Assembly: GCA_000507305.1 (NCBI GenBank) | Contig: DF239935.1 | Coordinates: 36,444 to 100,443 of the forward strand | Source of the DNA: Breviolum minutum Mf 1.05b.01 | Taxonomy: Eukaryota > Sar > Dinophyceae > Suessiales > Symbiodiniaceae | Direction: 5' to 3' | DNA length: 64,000 nt | Shown: piece after piece, positions 11,755-22,403 of the stretch | Layout of the letters: each line of letters opens with the position of its first letter | Position numbering within the stretch: the first letter of the stretch is position 1 | Notes under the pieces: model-generated | What the model was told of the DNA's origin: nothing | Seen by the model: the letters and a program-made list of their open reading frames with translations, nothing else | The model's database searches: none | Program-made: the position numbers and the translations under genes

Positions 11755-13000
11755 GCAGGTGCGCGTGCACCAAGCATCGATGAGGTCAGCCTCGCGACGT
11801 TGCTGGTCATCTCAAAGGTGCGAATAATTGAGATGTGTAAGATTTCACTGCAACTACGAGAGGATAGATTCCACACTGTGTATGCGATACATGCTGTAGG
11901 CTTAGGTGGTTGAATAGTGATACACATGAATTCATGACTGTATGCATTATGTACATGTAACCGCATCAGCATGGTATTCAAAGGTCATGGGCCTTTCAGT
12001 ACAATAGACAGATCATTTGAATGTGAACATGAAGCCTTTGAGAGTAGCAAAGTTGATTCGTGAGTATTTCCCCATCAATCCCGGCAGCCATTTTCCTGGG
12101 AACCTGAGGTGTTCCAATGTCCAAGAAGAGACCTGGAGATTTTGGAGGCTCCGACTTCGAAGCAACATACTGTCCGGCTGTTGGGAAACCCCTGAAGCCA
12201 AGACTGCAGCAAACATGCAAAAAAGCAGGTGGCAGCTGCTAATGCGCCTCCATCTCAGTGCACTTTTCGGGGATGATTGGCAGGCTTAAGGGTGGATGCT
12301 ATGATACTGAAAGTTTCAAAGAAATCAGAAATCCTGTACTTGTTGTGGCGACCAGTGAGGGGCTGCCATTTTTTCTGCTCAAGTCATGCATTACCAACAG
12401 CATGACCAAAAGCACCACCCAAACCAGCAGCAACACCTGCATAACTTGGATCGGTTGTGAAAATTAGACAGATCTTATTGACAGCAACGGCAACAATGTC
12501 AAGGCTTGGTCCAGAAACTGTCGTACTTGAGATGCCTGATGGGTCAGACCGAAGCATGATTCTTTCTCCATTTGCCAGGGCAGAAAAAGCCACACTTTGG
12601 CGGGTGATGCATGGCACAAATTAACACGCAGAGACCTTCTTGAGTTGGAATGCATACCGCAATACCCTTTTCTTTGGCCAGGGAATCTAGACCCATCGAT
12701 AGGTGTATTTTCCTTGGCCGAAGAAAAGGGTATTGTGGTATTGCCTCAGTCGCTAATCCTGCTTACAACGGTCTCATTCGACTTAATGACTTAATGTTGG
12801 TGCTCGAGCCGAACCCATTTCAACCGGAGCGGCCTTGGTTTCTGGGATTTTGGGATTCAGTCTTGCAGTTGCCATGCATTGAAACGGCGGTCGATTTTGC
12901 AACGCTTCTCGACCCTTCCCTGTGGCGTTTCCACGGCCCTGCAGATCCCATCACTCCCTTTTGAGGGCAACGGAAGTGGATGCTGGAGCATTTCAGTTCC
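11755..13000 (+). CDS. Possible continuation of extracellular gene, 11.8-13.0 kb
   Basis: The candidate exons are ARAPSIDEVSLATLLVISK (11760-11820, after GCAG), EPEVFQCPRRDLEILEAPTS (about 12098-12190) and STALQIPSLPFEGNGSGCWS then ISVPG (about 12930-13000). Alternative frames are open over parts of each. Assignment to the DUF4215 gene rests on strand and order only. Confidence 0.3.
12652..12744. repeat. Foldback inverted repeat, ~33 bp arms
   Basis: The left arm (12652-12684) contains AATACCCTTTTCTTTGGCCA. The right arm (12712-12744) contains TTGGCCGAAGAAAAGGGTAT. They pair almost completely (about 27 of 30 core positions) around a ~27 nt loop. Plus-strand open frames crossing it are by-products of the palindrome. 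No target duplication was seen. Confidence 0.8.
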
Positions 13001-13239
13001 AGGTACCTTGCATTCAATGGCTTCCAACGGGCCAACCCTGCTGCTGAATCTCCTGAAGTATGATTGTATGATCATGTTTGTAGACATCCCAGAAAAGGAG
13101 ATGTCAATGGCAGTGTATGACCACCGTAGGGAACGTGCCACAGTGAAGCTGATGAAACTCGGACATCAGTGGCAAGGTCGCAAGAGCCAGATTCCAGGTC
13201 TACATCCAAGACTCTGAGCAAGAATGTCCGACAAGATGA

Positions 13240-16000
13240 ATACCCGATTTGACGCAGACTGGGAATGGTGAAGGATAGCCTGCGCTGGTTGTAGATGATT
13301 TTAGACAAGCTCGCTCCGTACAGTCGTTCTTATAGAGCTGATAAAGTTGTGTACTGTATCCAATGCAGTGAAAATGGAACCTTTCACTATGCAGATCAGA
13401 TCAATACGTGTCCTAGGATTCCTTCCATCTTGGTGTTTTTGTCTGTGTCGTCTCCGTCACATCCTTGATCCAATGCAGAATTTTATGAGGTCAACCTCAA
13501 CTTCTGTTGGCCAGCAGTGGATGCCCAGTTGACAACATCCGCCTTGGTGAAGTTGTTTTGGAAGTAGTGTATCTGGAGAAGGAATTGGATCTCACGATTG
13601 CCATGGAAAAAGATATAAGCGTGAATATCGGGAGCAAACAGCCAGCTGATTGCTAAGGCTTCACACCTCCAGACAGGCCATGCAGGCAGGCTCATGCAAA
13701 GCTCCTTTGTGACCCCCTGTAGCATAGTGCAGCACTGCAGCAAGAGGAACTTCTCCGGTGTATGAAAATATGGAAGACATATCAAATGACATGATATGAG
13801 TTAACATTTTATATTGTTAAGTGATATGATGTGATGTACTGTGATGCAATGTACTGTCATGTACTGTAATCCAATGCGCTGCGATTTGCAGTGCCATGCA
13901 ACGATACAATTGAGGCACGTTGTGTATGTTTTTCTCGTATCATACGGAACATGCGAGGGTGCATGAGGGTGCGCAATTGCGCGATGCAGACTCTTGATGT
14001 CAGAGCCCTTCATTTGCTTCTGATACTCGAAACATGCAAAGCCAGATAGTCAAGTTTGCTCAAACCCACAGGCAAGAGCAAAGACTTTTGCCAGCTAATA
14101 GTTTCAACCAAGAAGCGTCAGAACAAGAAGTTGAAGTATCAGAATGAAGTAGAAACAGGTCGCACAGCTGTAGGTACACTTCTTTGAACCCTATGTGATA
14201 CTCATTCCTTTCCAGTCATTTCCAGTCAGAAGTGGAGTAAAACACAGTGCAATCTGACACCCTACTCCTCACTTTATTCAGCATCCACTGAGAAGCACCG
14301 AATTCACCCATTCCAAAGCACTACCGACGTGTCATGACGCACTTCTGGAACGATGAGGCCTGAAGACCTGACGTGACATTGCAGGCTTTTGTGATAGACC
14401 TGTGAGGTCTACGCACAGTTCTACGATGCCAGTCGGACGGAACGCGGATTAGTAAACAAGGCGAGGTCCAGGTTAGAACTATTGGTGTGACCTTGCATGG
14501 AAACTGCCAGAAAGAGAAAGATGGAAAACATGAAGAGATAACAGAAGCAACAAGAACACCAACTCACCATGAATAAGAAGATTGGAAATCGGAAATATCC
14601 ACTAGCTGTTGGGATTCAGAAATGCAATGGAAAAACAGCATCTTCTTGCAAGGTGTCTACAGCCCTTAGCGACTGTTGGCGTCCGACCAGGCTTCGGAAA
14701 TCCCCAAACTTGGGTGAAGTAGGAAAGTAGGTTTCTTGAAATTGGATGTATCAACAACAGCTTGGAGGCTCCAGCTGCAGTTCTCTATGCATTTGCATGA
14801 ATTGGGATCAGTTGGACTTTTCTGTGATATTTTTTGGTGGGTATAAAGATTCATGATATCTCTTTATTATGCCGGGGGTGGCCACGTCCCCATATGACAA
14901 ATTGATAGGGTTGCTTTTCCATTTCAGCCTTCATCCATCCCTCCTTGAAGTCAAGAGATATTTCTCATGGAGTAGTGTAAGAAAGGTGATGTAGCATGAT
15001 GTAGCGCTGCAGGAAGCAGTCAAAGGCTTACTTTCGATGGGTATCGCCAATCTCACCCCAGTTAAAGCAGATGTACATCATGGAAAGCACCTGCCTCATA
15101 AGATATTGGTGTAGCCGTCCGTTACTACAACCCCCCCAAAGCTAATATATACCTCCAAGACCAGCTCCCCTAGATCGGAGTTAGTTCACATTTGGCCTTT
15201 GCCTCGATCTGGCAGTGCTGAGCTGGACAAGTTTCAGGGCTGCTTTGCTGCATGGAGTTGCAGTCTTAGTTTGTGTAGGGCAGTCGATGATGTCATCAAT
15301 GCGAAGATATCCTGATTGATATACTGATGTACTGATATACTGATATACACTTAGATATACAGATATACTACTGATATACACTTAGATATACAGATAATGT
15401 AATGTGAGAAGAGGTACGAGTTATCAAAATTTTGCCCATAGTTTTCTTCCCGGTTTCATGGAAAAATCCTGGCCCGAACAGCCTTTAGCCAAGGTGTAGG
15501 CAGAGGAGGCCTCAAAGAGAAAGATTTCAGGTGCCCAATGGATTTCCACCGGCAAAAGAGATGGGTTCCACCGGGTTGTCATGTAACATTTGCAACAACT
15601 ACAGTAACTTTAATAGAGCCATTGTATGGAATGTTTGAAATATTTTGGAAGAAGATGCAATTTGAATAGTTTATTTGCAACCAGTCATCACACTTGAGAC
15701 CATATTGGCCCGGGCATCAAGTCTCTCAACCACTTGAGGCACTTTCTCTTGGAACTTGATGTGGAGCTGACGATCACACAGGCATTGTGAAGCCTAAAAA
15801 GGAGCCTTTCTTCACACACGAACAAGACCAAACAAGTTGGAGGAATTGAGCATATGTCAGTTGATTCACTTAATCAGTTGATGTAGATCATGTCCTCATG
15901 GTTTCACTTCGATTTCTGTGGATTTGCATATGAACTGTGTTTCCAAATCATCATAGAATCACCATAGACTCCATGTTTCAGGCGCGGTCCTTGTGGAACG
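13240..16000. other. Stretch without recognised exons
   Basis: Between about 13.24 and 16.0 kb I see AT-rich sequence, short TGATATG/TGTACTG tandem patterns (13800-13870, 15300-15400) and only weak, conflicting open frames. If it is one intron or intergenic spacer it is the longest quiet region apart from the 24 kb satellite. Small exons could be missed. Confidence 0.4.
15300..15400. repeat. Degenerate GATATAC tandem repeat
   Basis: Repeats of GATATACTGATATAC and a duplicated ACACTTAGATATACAGATAT block occur. No coding signal is present. Confidence 0.75.
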
Positions 16001-16839
16001 ACTTGGTGAAAGAAGGCACAGCTCAGCATGGCGGTTCTTGTCAGTCTGCGAGACGTGATGAATTTGAAACGATTTTTGGTTTGTGAACGCAATGAACACA
16101 TTGACTCTGAAATGAGTTTTTTTTTGCAATACCATTGCAGCAAGGGGAGCACGAGCTGAAGTATGAGCAGGCGCCATCTTTAATTTTGGGTGTGACCTGT
16201 ATGACCAAGGAGTCGGGTGAGAGCTTTGGATTGATCAGCTGCCAGGCTTTGTTGGCATATTGCAAGGTACGAGAGGCACCTGTGTAGAGCCGGCCAGATT
16301 GGGATGTTTTGATATCTTTAATCTCATCCTGGATGGAGGGGGAAGGGTCCTGATTCCATGTTGCCAGGGTGTTCAAGGCCTCAAAAGGAGCTGCACCACC
16401 GGGGCATGGCCCTCAAGCAGTTTGCTTGGTTGGATCGGTTGGATGTTCTCCAGATTTTGCAGTGTTTCATTACATTATGGTTCATGAGTATATTTTCTAT
16501 ACAACATATGCAATATGCAATATGCAATATACCTAGATATCGATTTGTTCACCTTTTTGAGATGCGTGTCATCCAGGCGACCTCTTGAAGAGATTCCTTT
16601 GAAGGCCACCAAGGACAGCTGCCAGAAATCACTTGAAACGACGCTTGGCTCAGATTTGGTGCCTTCAAATGCCAGATTGAACATCCGGAGGACTCGCAGT
16701 TTGGATTGGATGACGAGTTACCGGAGAAGAGGAGTCTTTTTGGTGCAGATTCGGGATGTTACAGTTCTGGCCAATCAGAACGACCAATCAAAGAAATGTT
16801 TGTTTGAAACAAATCTGGATGCTCGGCCTGTTTTTTTCC

Positions 16840-17236
16840 ATGAACGTTGCAGGACACGGCCTCGACCACGAAGTGTGGAACTCAAGCACCGGAATACCCG
16901 GAAGTGTAACTATAAACGGAAGCAGATCACCAGGATTTTTTTTTTCAAACTGTGGCTTACAAAAGACCATCGATATTTCTTGAAAACATGACTCCAGCTA
17001 CAGTTACGACTATCATAGATCATGGCTCTTCCCACACACCTGCAGATATTGACTGATGCTGAGGACGCCTGATAGTCATACGAATGTCAGACGATTTGTT
17101 TAACATTCACTGGATTCCAAGGGGTTCAGGGGTCAGCGTGTCGCCAAGATTGGCTCATTTGATAGGCCATGGCCCTGGTCTTCCTCTTCCTGAGGCCTGG
17201 GATAGTCGAGAGATCCATAAGAAGCAACGGCAAGGG
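16840..17236 (+). CDS. Unidentified gene, exons 16.85-17.2 kb
   Basis: About 16851-16940 reads GHGLDHEVWNSSTGIPGSVT, then INGSRSPG after TTGCAG. About 17125-17236 reads VSVSPRLAHLIGHGPGLPLP then EAWDSREIHKKQRQG. Both look like soluble or extracellular beta-rich sequence. Confidence 0.4.
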
Positions 17237-17412
17237 TAGACGTTGATTGACAAAAAGTGAGAATTATGTAAGAAACATGATAGTCTGTTTCAAATCATCC
17301 TTTTTGGATCTTTTTAGTCTTGTTTAATTCTTTTCGGTAAATTGTGCTCTTGTTCCACCTTTCTTTTGTTTAAATCTTCTATTATTTCTATTGTGGCTCA
17401 TGACAAAAAAGA

Positions 17413-17621
17413 TTCTTGGAGGCAGAAGATTTCTTGGCTGCTGAGGGTGTGCCAGCGCGTCGAATTCAAGAGTTGTCAGGAGCATGGTCACAGGAGTATG
17501 CACCGCATTCAGTGTCTTCCAGATTCAATTTGCTCAAGTCACTGCTGAGGTTGCAGAGATATCACGAAAATGGTGCCATACCACAGGCAGGAAGCATGAG
17601 ATTGCAAAAGATTGCTCTAGG
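17413..17621 (+). CDS. Unidentified gene, clear ~70-codon exon
   Basis: After AAAAAG the frame reads FLEAEDFLAAEGVPARRIQE, LSGAWSQEYAPHSVSSRFNL and LKSLLRLQRYHENGAIPQAG. It runs up to a canonical GTGAGT donor at about 17622. The composition is typical of a folded helical protein. No family was recognised. Confidence 0.6.
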
Positions 17622-18050
17622 TGAGTATTTCAAACGCGTAGATTAGACCTTGCATGTACTAACCAGCAAGCGTATGATAAACGTATTTGCATCCTGTGTG
17701 TTTTTTTATACATACTGTAGTGAAATGTAGTGATCATGTCATTGCACATTTTTGTGACACTAGATATACAGAACAGCTAACACAAGAATACACAACATAA
17801 CAATTCCTGAATTAATGGATATGCTCCAAATCGTTCCAACGTAGCCTAGAACCGCTTCCCCCCTTCGCCATGGTGCATCAGGACAGACTGTTGAATCTGT
17901 TGGAGGAGTTACCAGGCATTGGGACACTGTGACCTTCGGCTTGAGCATTGAAGAACTGGGGAAAATCCCTGGAACGCTGGGTGAAACTGCCCTTGCACAA
18001 ATGGCTTTTCAATGGCTTTTCAAAGAAATTTCGAAGACTTGGGGGTGCAG

Positions 18051-18104
18051 GGCGGGTGAAACGACCCGCCAGATGCTGCCTGGAAGATCAAAAGTCTGGC
18101 GGGT
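18051..18104. repeat. Three-arm GC-rich inverted repeat (alternative hairpins)
   Basis: GGCGGGT (18051-18057) can pair with ACCCGCC (18064-18070). The same middle arm extended (18064-18073, ACCCGCCAGA) pairs perfectly with TCTGGCGGGT (18095-18104). The two hairpins are mutually exclusive. The local GC content stands out from its surroundings. Confidence 0.6.
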
Positions 18105-18324
18105 GAGGTTGACCCCTTTGAACATGGGAAGGATTTGAAATCTACGAATCCATGAATATCCATGAATCCATATACCCGGAGATGGAAGATTGCTCAAAAT
18201 GCCCCTTGTGATATTCGAAGAGATTCATTGAATTTCCCGTACCAACCCAACCGCACAGCTTTCATTACTTGTCATCTTTTCGTTCTTTTTCCGAAACCAC
18301 CTCGTAGCCGGATGGAAACGGCAG

Positions 18325-18402
18325 GTGCGCTTCCGCATCAAGATTTCCAACCCGCAGATCCTGTCCTTGGATGACATCCAAGCAGTGGGAGCTCAGCTTC
18401 AG
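18325..18402 (+). CDS. Unidentified gene, exon (VRFRIKISNPQIL)
   Basis: Bounded by GGCAG|G and a GT donor (gtggat), it encodes VRFRIKISNPQILSLDDIQA then VGAQLQ, phase 0 at both ends. The V-R-F-R-x-x-x-x-N-P pattern resembles beta-strand segments I associate with large dinoflagellate surface proteins, but this is memory rather than a search result. Confidence 0.5.
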
Positions 18403-19219
18403 GTGGATCCAAACTGAACGATGTTGAAACAGCGTATCCACCTGAGGAAATGGCCAACCCACGGCTGTTCATTCCCAAAGTGGTGGTCATATCCTGAGGA
18501 CTTTTGTGAAATTTTTATGGCAGGGTGATGGAGTTGAAACATTGATAGATCTTCCGATTTTTCGTTTTTTGAAGTTTTTTTTTTTTTTTTCGCATTTGTT
18601 CATATTAGATTATTAGATGATGTGATGACTCTGACTACATTTTTCGTGCCTCAAACGCGCCGAGGCAGCTTTCTTGCAGACTTCAAGCCTGCAAGACTTG
18701 TACCTGACGGTTGTTGAGGCATTTGCGCAGTGGCAACAGGGACATTGGGCATCTGGGGTCTGACATTCCCAGCCATAAATGTTAAGTCTTCAAGGTGGAG
18801 CCAATTTGAAAGCAAACTTGGAAAAATCTGAACCCTCACGTGTTCAAACATGGTTTTCCTTCAGTTTTCCATTTCACTTTTTGGATTCTCTAGGTGGCAG
18901 GTTGGACCCCAAAAACTCCAAAACATCTAGGAAACATCTGATTTGCAGTATTAGTATTTTACAGAGTCTCATGTTGTTTCCATTATTGAAGCAAAAAAAA
19001 CAATTTTTGACCCGCTGATCGATGATCAGGTTCAGGCACCCACCTTTCAAGGACAAGTACCGAAGGCCAGGACGCAGACATGGGATAGAATGGTTGTTGA
19101 GGAATACAACAAAAAACTACAGACACAACAAGGAATACTGACAAGTTCTGCGGCTATGCGAATTTCTATACCAGTGGCAGTTGATGGCGCTTGGATCAGG
19201 TGGAGTTGATGGGCTTCAG

Positions 19220-19316
19220 TGACTATGTAGCCTTGGTGGCCACCGTGGGGGTGTCCTTGCTAAGCTATGCATGCCTCATCGGCTTGGTGACACCGGCCAT
19301 CTACTGGTGCGCCGCC
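19220..19316 (+). CDS. Transmembrane exon
   Basis: After TTCAG the exon reads DYVALVATVGVSLLSYACLI, then GLVTPAIYWCAA, an almost uninterrupted hydrophobic stretch long enough for one membrane span. Read through, it meets TGA at 19317. Alternatively it ends one base earlier at a GA donor (19317 GAG...) and joins 19540, giving CAAC-ASSSCGGHTACK. It probably anchors the extracellular protein encoded upstream. Confidence 0.55.
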
Positions 19317-19396
19317 TGAGCCATGAACATTTTTGAAGATGGGGGAAGAATGTAATTACAGGTGTCGTAGGAATAGCCATAGCAGTATCATGATAA

Positions 19397-19497
19397 GGAT
19401 GTTTCCGAAAATAGGGGTACCCCCAAATCATCCTTTTTAGTAGGGTTTTCCATTATAAACCATCCATTTTGGGGTACCACTGTTTTTGGAAACACCC
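19397..19497. mobile_element. MITE-like TIR element, copy 2 (101 bp, TSD ATAA)
   Basis: It has the same ends as copy 1 (GGATGTTTCCGAAAATAGGG and the matching GGAAACACCC) and a nearly identical core including the stretch TTTTCCATTATAAACCATCC. It is flanked by ATAA at 19393-19396 and 19498-19501. It lies between the transmembrane exon and the exon at 19540, that is, inside a probable intron. Confidence 0.9.
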
Positions 19498-19539
19498 ATA
19501 ATGTTCCAGAGCTGTTAGAGAAATGAATCTTCATTGCAG

Positions 19540-19652
19540 GTGCCTCTTCATCATGCGGCGGCCACACCGCTTGCAAGGTGGAGCTCCCTGGACACTTGGA
19601 GATTCCAAGGGAGGATGCCTCCATGTACAGGATGCCACTGGAAAGTGAAACT
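19540..19652 (+). CDS. Exon after the transmembrane exon (ASSSCGGHTACKVELPG)
   Basis: Following TTGCAG|G the frame reads ASSSCGGHTACKVELPGHLE, then IPREDASMYRMPLESET-stop. It is acidic and soluble. The preceding intron contains the second copy of the ~101 bp TIR element (19397-19497). The stop at 19653 may be real or may lie beyond an unrecognised donor. Confidence 0.5.
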
Positions 19653-20112
19653 TGAGGTTGAACACCCAAGCCAAAACTAATATGATGGAATCCAGTGCTG
19701 ACCGAAATCCTGCACACTAAAACCCCGTTAGAAATGGGATATGATACAAGGAAATGTAGCTTTTCAACGCTACCGCTTGGAAGATACATATCCCAAGTTC
19801 TTCTGTCAGCCAGGCCATCTTGACTTGGTCCCATTTAAGCACAAGAGTGATTGGGCCAAAGCCTTGGCTCTGACAGTGCAACAAACATGGGGCCCGTTGA
19901 AGGAAGGAAAGAAAGGATAGTAGGGGAGAATGGATGTTGATGGGTTATCAGTTGTATTAGTTTTCCAAGGTTGAGTACAGTAGATTCTCCTTTTTTTTGC
20001 GCTCATTCAAGCATTTGAGGATGTCTTGCAGTTTGATCATACGTGAGTTGCAGTCTTGCCAAGGTGGTCGGTATTTGCGAGTGCTGTAGATTCAAGGCCA
20101 CAACAGTGACAA

Positions 20113-20850
20113 ATGAAGCAAGTAGTGGCAAGAGTGGTGCCAGCGATGAAAGAAAACAAGATGTCAGTAATTAGGCAAAAATCCGGAAATTGTGCCTTAT
20201 CAAACTTTCTGACCTCGTTTTTGGATGCGGTGCTGGCTGATTCCCGCCAACAACAAGGTGACTTGCTGCTCGTTGCTGTTTTTTCTGCCAATGCCTCAGA
20301 CACAAGGGAAGATAGATGAGAGGAAGATGCTAAGCAGTTGGACTATGTATTTTTTTCTAGTACTGATGATTAGAATTGATGAGTATGATTGGACCAAATG
20401 ACATCAGACTAGAGAAAACTAGAGAAGACTAGATGAGGTAGTTGTTTCCAAAAAACATTCCGAAACATTGCAGATTTTGGTGGAATTTCCATAAATATTC
20501 AGGCCAGCTCGCCTCGCCTACACTTGGGATACAGTTGGTATTCTGCCGTACTGGAGCGACTTTGCGTTTAACTCATGACAGATCATGACAGCGACTTTGT
20601 ATTGCAGCCAGCCAATGTTGCAGGAGAGGTGTACGACAAGCACTGATGTGTTGTGGCTTGTATTTGATGGGATGTTGGCCATGTGGCACGAGCCCCAGAT
20701 CTCGGCCCCGGCACTGGAAACAGTGTGGCAGATGGAATTCCTCTAAGGTGCATTCATTGCTGGTCAGCGACGAAGTGACCTGAAAGACTTCTTGGGCTTT
20801 GGTGATGGGGTGGGGGTGCCCCGAAGTCTTGCGGGGGGAGATGCGCCCAA
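20113..20850 (+). CDS. Unidentified gene, exons 20.1-20.85 kb
   Basis: The stretches read NFLTSFLDAVLADSRQQQGD then LLLVAV (about 20200-20280), VLWLVFDGMLAMWHEPQISA then PALETVWQMEFL-stop (20648-20746), and RRSDLKDFLGFGDGVGVPRS then LAGGDAP (20767-20850, after GGTCAG). The last two are convincing; the first has an equally long antisense frame. Confidence 0.45.
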
Positions 20851-21353
20851 AGATTTTTGTTGAATAGCCAATAAAGACAGAAACACATGTTCAAGATTCG
20901 CCAAGGGCGCATACATGATATCTATTTGTCATGCTTTGATGCCTGCTTGATAAAGGGACGGTGAAGGGACTCGTGTATAGCTCCAAGCAGTCAGTTGCTT
21001 TTGTGAATTGGGTCCGATGATCCCCCTGTGTCACCTTGACAGCAAGGTCAAAAGCAACTTCGAAGTGGTGGATATTTGCTACTATTTGATGTGCCCGATA
21101 TGCAGCGTTGTCCAAGAGGCGCATCCCTTCAGTGGCAGCGGCAAGCAGATACTGGGGTGTTTGGAAAGGAAAAACACACACACTTCTTATTCAGCTTGAA
21201 ATGTAGCTCCAGAGCTTGCAATATACCAAATCAAATGAGGAGTTGGTTTAAAAATTCGCCTTTACTGTTCGAGATTTCCACCAGGCCGCTCATGTTGACA
21301 TGGTCTTTGCAGCTGTTCGCACCGCAGCACGGCTGGCGTGTATCACCGGATAG

Positions 21354-21560
21354 TTGGAGCCAGTGGCAATACTTTCGAAACCCAATGTTCCGCGTCGAAA
21401 ACCTACAAGACAAGCGTCAACCGTCAAAGCGTCATACCGAGTCATACCCAAGAATTGCCAGGTCCAGGAAGAAGCAGAGAAAGCAAGAAAGAGATTGGAG
21501 GATCGAATGTGCCCAATTGTTGCTCACCATTTTCGCTTGTGCAAAACACTTGGCATATGG
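21354..21560 (+). CDS. Unidentified gene, basic coiled-coil exon
   Basis: After GGATAG the frame reads LEPVAILSKPNVPRRKPTRQ, ASTVKASYRVIPKNCQVQEE and AEKARKRLEDRMCPIVAHHF. A longer overlapping frame (224 codons, 21076-21750) exists in another phase. I prefer this one for its helical Glu/Lys/Arg pattern, but the call is a judgement. Confidence 0.45.
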
Positions 21561-21868
21561 TTCAAATGTGCGGAAATGCAGTTTTCAACATCATGATCAC
21601 GATGAACTCAGTTACCATGGACAAACATGCACCTTTCTGGGAACAGATTTGGCCCCTTGGACTAAGTATAATAGCTGCAAAGCGTGGCAAGACGACCCTG
21701 TGCAGGATCCCGATTATGAAGATGAGGAGCGGCCCGCCGAGGCCACATAGCACTCTAAAAACTTGACAAACGAAACGGCAGATTTGAGCTTTTGATTTTC
21801 AACCCGGAGTTATTTGTGTTGATGACAATAAAGAAAAGTGCTCTTCGAATCTGTTTGTGGTGATGCAG

Positions 21869-22403
21869 GCCCCAACACTGCAAGCCATGCTGGATGAAGG
21901 TTTTAATGCAGCTCTCGATACGGCAGTAGGTGCGCTGGATTGATTTGAGCGTATAGATACGATGATGGAATGATACACCAATGGAGTAGCGCTGCAAGGG
22001 ATAATAGTCTCTTGAAAATGCAAGTGCCCATTGTTGTGCATTGCTCCCAATTCATTGTTGTTTGTCTGGGAAGAGCCCAGATGATCAGCATTTGCCATTC
22101 GGTATCAGCTGGTACTGAAAGTGGTACCCTGTATCTATGCGGCTTTTAGGTTCTGTAGTTGTACATAGTTGTGCTTGTGCACATATCGTTGGGAACAGCT
22201 TCACAAGAAGTAAAGAAATGAACCTTGTAACAAGTCCGCCGGTTCAACGGTTGTGTTTTATTGGGGCCTGTTTTTTTCATCTCTTAGAAACTGCTGGGGT
22301 CACCACAGCGCTCTCCACCTGGAGCCCAGGCCAAAGCAGTTTAGCCAACTGCCGCAGATGCCGCCGATGCCACCTATGCCACAAATGCCACAGCCGATGC
22401 CCA
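21869..22403 (+). CDS. Exons with short amphipathic helix and Pro/Met-rich segment
   Basis: After GATGCAG|G, 21868-21930 reads APTLQAMLDEGFNAALDTAV. Then about 22306-22403 reads SALHLEPRPKQFSQLPQMPP, then MPPMPQMPQPMPR, ending where a GC donor (GAG|GCTGAG) would avoid the stop. The MP(P/Q) periodicity is a real protein feature: it is not a simple DNA microsatellite, because codons vary. Confidence 0.4.

Noticed and set aside
21076..21750. 224-codon plus frame as a single exon
   Set aside because: Composition changes along it and another phase (21354-21560) gives a better helical protein. It lacks consistent splice context over its whole length, so I did not annotate it as one CDS.
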